Part shown: one piece after another, positions 56,324 through 59,337 of the stretch
How positions within the stretch are numbered: position 1 is the stretch's first letter
Layout of the letters: each line of letters begins with the position of its first letter
Assembly: GCA_012972835.1 (NCBI GenBank)
Contig: JABDHK010000020.1
Coordinates: 1 to 59,337 of the forward strand
Direction of reading: 5' to 3'
DNA: 59,337 nt
Origin: Chlorobiaceae bacterium
Lineage (GTDB): Bacteria; Bacteroidota; Chlorobiia; Chlorobiales; Chlorobiaceae
Made by a program: the position numbers and the translations under genes
The notes under the pieces: model-generated
Databases searched by the model: none
What the model was told of the DNA's origin: nothing
What the model saw: the letters and a program-made list of their open reading frames with translations, nothing else

Positions 56324-58558
56324 ATGAGTATGGAAAACGAGCAAGAACAGCAAGAACTGTGGTGGGCTCCGCTCTATGTCAAAGACGCCGATATCGCCTA
56401 TTCCATTAAAACAGCCGTGCTCAACTACGTAGACAAACGAGAAGATCAATCCTCGCCAACCCCCTATCTAAAACAGCTCCGTACACTGATTTTAGCCCAA
56501 GAATGGATCAGAGGCGTCTCGTTGAAAACTTCGCCAGAAACAGAATTAAGCAAAATCCAGAAGGTCATCGACCAGCACAAAACATACCAGGCTGTACTCG
56601 CAGCATTAACCGAATGGGAAAGCGACTTTTTAAGAGAGCGCCAACAAAAAGGGCTACCCGAATTCACTCCGGCATACTGGATTGAACAGCGGGAAAACTA
56701 TGACATGGTAAAGTGGCTTGGCCCACAAGTAATTCATTCCAGTATTTATGATTTTGGGGCAAGTCTCTCATTTTACGAATACCTCTCCAACAGGCAAGCC
56801 ATCATCTGGCTACAAAACTTCATCCCTGCGAAGGCAAATATCCCCATAGCAATACCAGCTCCAGAAAAGCCAGAAACTGAATCACAAACCACAACATCCC
56901 ATACTGGCAACACCAGCACACAACATCAAGAACAACCAACGCACACCCCATCATCCCAAGCAGAAATGAACCAGTACAAACCAACAGAACAAGAGCTTAT
57001 CACAGAACTCTGCAATGCAAGAGCGTGCAATTGGGAACAAACCGCAACACTTCGGCAAAGCCATAACAATACTCCTCTACGCAAGAAAGATCATGGAAAA
57101 TACTTCTCGTTTCTTACGGAAATGAGAAACTTCCCTGACATTCCCGTCACCTATATGCTCACACCTGCAGAATGGCGTGAAAAACAATACGCATTCATCA
57201 TCACACAAATACGCACAAGCCCCGAGCAATACCAGAATTTTCTCAAACACACCGTTGAACGCTACAGAATAGCCGCACGGAAAAGGCTTATAGATATTGC
57301 TGAATGGAAATTACTTCATTGTGCTCAAAACGATGAAGAGCACCAAATCCTTCAAAAACAGAAAGAGAGATTTCGTGATGCTGCCACACTTGAAAATACC
57401 GACATACCCGACTCTATAACCCAATACAGCCCTCAGGGAAAAGACAGTAAGCAAGTCGATGCATATCTCGACCAACCAGCATACAACTTCCTTGGCAAGC
57501 AGATCAGTGAAGCCCAACTGGTAAAAAAAGTGATAATCACCCAAGAACTCCAGAAGCTCCTCGACACAGAGACCCAGCAACAACCACAACCCACACTAAA
57601 GCCAAAACAAACCAAAACCCAAGAACCCATAGGCCAGCAAACAGCAGACATCTGCAAAACATACAACCTCGACACGTTTAACGTTGTCATGAATCTGCAT
57701 CATGCCGCCGACGCATACACTGAATCCCAATACAAATATATCGAAACCGTAAGAGAACGAATCACCATTGCCGACCACATCAAGCAATCAGGCGAAGATC
57801 CTTTAACCTATGGGTACGATAAAAAAAAAGATAAAAAATTCATCGAATCAGCCGAACGTCAGATAGAAGTAACCGACGCCATCCGTTCAATCAGTTTGTC
57901 AGCCCCTCCCAGCGTCATTATCCCAACAATCACAGAATCATCCGAACTCTTTTGCAACTGCATACAAGGGCTCGAACTATTGGAACAAAAATTCAAAACA
58001 GAACACCCCGACTTTTGGGAAAAAAAAGAACACGACGGCGACTACATCGACAACATCATAAAAAGCTATACCCGCAGCCGCTCCAGAGCCGTAGAGCACG
58101 CCACAGCCCTCAAATGGCTTGAACTCCAAAGCGCAAAACAATGGCTGTTAACCGGCTTTGACGAAATGCTGAAAACCGAAAAGCCAGTACAATCCGCATC
58201 CCCATACCAAACCCTTGAAACACCATCCATAATCATCGAGCAACACAAAACAACTATGACAACCCGAGCGGATAACTCAACAAAAAAAGAGGATAAGACC
58301 AATATTTCACTCGATATCAGCCAAGCCAAAGCCGAAGTAATTGCCGCCATAAAGCGCAAAGGTTTGAATGGAAATTGGCCGAAAGAGTTTTTATGGTCAG
58401 AAATAAAAAACATGATGGCAGAGCTTGACTGCACAAAAGAACTCGCCATTGAAAATTTCATTCAGATCTATTCTGTTCACTTGACAGCAGTAATGCCGGG
58501 CCGGACAAAAGAAAAATTCCAAGCAAATATAACGAAAGCCCTAAGCGGGAAGATTTAA
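56324..58558 (+). CDS. Unrecognised 744-residue Gln/Thr-rich protein
   Basis: I do not recognise this protein. It seems to have four folded parts separated by low-complexity linkers: residues 1-170 (begins with WWAPLYVKDADIAYSIKTAV), 223-413, 443-614 and 661-744. The linkers at about 171-222, 414-442 and 615-660 are rich in Gln, Thr, Pro and Ser. Charged amphipathic helices dominate; there is no signal peptide, membrane segment, P-loop or known catalytic motif. The C-terminal part (KAEVIAAIKRKGLNGNWPKE) looks helical and could bind nucleic acid. The coding strand is poor in G. It is upstream of the AlpA-like and DUF3987 genes on the same strand. Confidence 0.8.
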   Translation: MSMENEQEQQELWWAPLYVKDADIAYSIKTAVLNYVDKREDQSSPTPYLKQLRTLILAQEWIRGVSLKTSPETELSKIQKVIDQHKTYQAVLAALTEWESDFLRERQQKGLPEFTPAYWIEQRENYDMVKWLGPQVIHSSIYDFGASLSFYEYLSNRQAIIWLQNFIPAKANIPIAIPAPEKPETESQTTTSHTGNTSTQHQEQPTHTPSSQAEMNQYKPTEQELITELCNARACNWEQTATLRQSHNNTPLRKKDHGKYFSFLTEMRNFPDIPVTYMLTPAEWREKQYAFIITQIRTSPEQYQNFLKHTVERYRIAARKRLIDIAEWKLLHCAQNDEEHQILQKQKERFRDAATLENTDIPDSITQYSPQGKDSKQVDAYLDQPAYNFLGKQISEAQLVKKVIITQELQKLLDTETQQQPQPTLKPKQTKTQEPIGQQTADICKTYNLDTFNVVMNLHHAADAYTESQYKYIETVRERITIADHIKQSGEDPLTYGYDKKKDKKFIESAERQIEVTDAIRSISLSAPPSVIIPTITESSELFCNCIQGLELLEQKFKTEHPDFWEKKEHDGDYIDNIIKSYTRSRSRAVEHATALKWLELQSAKQWLLTGFDEMLKTEKPVQSASPYQTLETPSIIIEQHKTTMTTRADNSTKKEDKTNISLDISQAKAEVIAAIKRKGLNGNWPKEFLWSEIKNMMAELDCTKELAIENFIQIYSVHLTAVMPGRTKEKFQANITKALSGKI

Positions 58559-58560
58559 AG

Positions 58561-58600
58561 AAGATTTTTGGAAGATATGGAAGATTTTTGGAAGATTTCT
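58561..58600 (+). repeat. Two tandem 20-bp repeats (iteron-like)
   Basis: Two copies of AAGATTTTTGGAAGAT followed by four variable bases stand head to tail (58561-58580 and 58581-58600). GGAAGAT half units recur within them, and another AAGATTT lies just before at 58550. They fall between the stop of the 744-residue ORF and the AlpA-like gene. They could be binding sites for the HTH protein or a replication or excision signal. Confidence 0.65.
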
Positions 58601-58694
58601 GGAACCTATCCTGATAATATAAAATAGGTTAATGAATTAATTTGAAACGAAGGCGATAAGAAAATATTGCAATCGTAACTCAAACTAATTCATC

Positions 58695-58934
58695 ATGGAA
58701 CAAACAAACACAAAACCCATCTTCGCCCCGCCCGAACGCAAATACCTCTCATCCAAAGGGCTGCGCACCTACCTCAAAGAATTCGCTGACCTCGACCTCT
58801 CCCAAAGCTGCCTCTACAAACTCACCATGAACGGCAGCATCCCCCACATCAAAGGGCCAGGCAACCGTCTCCTCTTCCCCATAGCCGCCATCCGCCAATG
58901 GGTAGAACAAGGAGCACAAACCACGGAGGCCTGA
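58695..58934 (+). CDS. AlpA/excisionase-like HTH protein
   Basis: A 79-residue protein of the winged-HTH excisionase/AlpA type (HTH_17-like). SSKGLRTYLKEFADLDLSQS, CLYKLTMNGSIPHIKGPGNR and LLFPIAAIRQWVEQG show the recognition helix, wing and final helix. Such proteins control excision or early genes of integrative elements and phages. The tandem 20-bp repeats upstream are natural candidates for its binding site. Confidence 0.85.
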   Translation: MEQTNTKPIFAPPERKYLSSKGLRTYLKEFADLDLSQSCLYKLTMNGSIPHIKGPGNRLLFPIAAIRQWVEQGAQTTEA

Positions 58935-58937
58935 GCC

Positions 58938-59060
58938 ATGCACCCCACCCAAACAACCCCACAACGGCAGCCGACACCCCGGCTGCCACTCAACCTCATC
59001 CACCGCCTATGGGCACTCCTCGCCCAACTCAGCATCCTGCTCGGAGGGCTCCCAAAATGA
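58938..59060 (+). CDS. 40-residue ORF between AlpA-like gene and DUF3987 gene
   Basis: It starts 3 bp after the AlpA-like stop and its TGA shares ATGA with the next start, an arrangement that suggests real translation. The first half is Pro/Gln/Thr-rich. The second half (LNLIHRLWALLAQLSILLGG) is a hydrophobic helix that could be a membrane segment. Unknown function; it may only serve translational coupling. Confidence 0.5.
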   Translation: MHPTQTTPQRQPTPRLPLNLIHRLWALLAQLSILLGGLPK

Positions 59061-59337
59061 CCACTACCATCACACAAGAAGAACAGCTCAAAAACCTGCG
59101 CCAACAAGAAAACAACAACTTTCCCGTAACCGTCTTCCACCCGGCAATCCAGACAATCATCAACAACGCCCAAACCAAACTCCGCTTCGCCCCCGACTGG
59201 ACCGCCACAAGCCTCCTCTACGCCGCATCAGCCGCCATCGGCCGCGCCCTCGAAATCCAACACTCACCCGACTGGCACGAAGGCCCAACACTCTACGCTT
59301 GCCTGATAGGCGCACCAGGCACCGGAAAAACCCACCC
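59057..59337 (+). CDS. DUF3987-type P-loop protein (partial, cut by window end)
   Basis: The first 93 residues are visible. FPVTVFHPAIQTIINNAQTK and WTATSLLYAASAAIGRALEI lead to LYACLIGAPGTGKTH, which is a Walker A site. This is the start of the DUF3987 family, large helicase/primase-like proteins typical of integrative elements and phage satellites. It continues beyond the window. The ATG overlaps the small upstream ORF by 4 bp. Confidence 0.82.
   Translation, partial: MTTTITQEEQLKNLRQQENNNFPVTVFHPAIQTIINNAQTKLRFAPDWTATSLLYAASAAIGRALEIQHSPDWHEGPTLYACLIGAPGTGKTH

Noticed and set aside
1-59337. CRISPR array
   Set aside because: No regularly spaced repeats were found. The only tandem repeats are the lipoprotein codons and the two 20-mers at 58561.

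Overview
The window looks like a chromosomal piece of a green sulfur bacterium (Chlorobi, Chlorobium/Pelodictyon type). This is an inference from the gene set: aconitase B, adenosylcobalamin-dependent ribonucleotide reductase, pyruvoyl-dependent arginine decarboxylase, a BshA-type thiol glycosyltransferase, AT-rich spacers and many small toxin-antitoxin (TA) loci. No photosynthesis gene lies in the window, so the assignment is only moderately sure.

Bases 1-20450 are mostly housekeeping. They hold a PASTA-domain envelope protein, a cation diffusion facilitator divergent from bshA, mreB, a hisD-queA pair, acnB, a small Ala/Pro lipoprotein, four tRNA genes (Gln, Arg, Glu and a CAU tRNA that resembles tRNA-Ile2), murA, an EnvC-like factor, nadE and nadB facing each other, and smpB-tyrS-pdaD. 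Bases 20450-23170 are an accessory island: an inactivated IS1380-type element, an orphan HTH antitoxin, and a brnTA pair whose toxin has a nonsense codon. An autotransporter-type protein follows.

Bases 25050-33620 return to core functions. One minus-strand operon (mreC-mreD-mrdA-FAD oxidase-SMR transporter) combines cell elongation genes with two unrelated ones. A GroES-like gene, nadA, a PLC/S1-nuclease-like secreted protein and a pentapeptide-repeat membrane protein follow on the plus strand. Bases 33620-36580 are a scrapyard: a FabH-like gene with its middle deleted, a mini tail-collar protein, a broken DNA methyltransferase, a DUF6978/DUF1829 chimera and a Phd-like antitoxin. The large nrdJ gene then interrupts the accessory material.

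From 40500 to the end the window is almost entirely accessory. It contains hicBA, a TatD-associated radical SAM protein, a flavodoxin-like reductase, a DUF4258 gene run into by a decayed ISAzo13-type transposase, a truncated addiction module, and a complete type I Wadjet operon (jetABCD, minus strand). A second brnTA with a deleted toxin, a YhcG-nuclease remnant, an intact RelE/HTH TA pair and a type ISP methyltransferase without its nuclease-helicase half follow. The last 3 kb enter a mobile element of different base composition: an unrecognised 744-residue Gln/Thr-rich protein, an AlpA/excisionase-like HTH protein, a 40-residue ORF and the start of a DUF3987 P-loop protein.

One theme recurs across the accessory parts. 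Toxin, transposase and modification genes are often broken, while the matching antitoxin genes are mostly intact. The best candidate for something undescribed is the right-end module (56.06-59.34 kb). There, a divergent promoter region with a 36-nt palindrome and an overlapping possible terminator precedes the unknown 744-residue gene.
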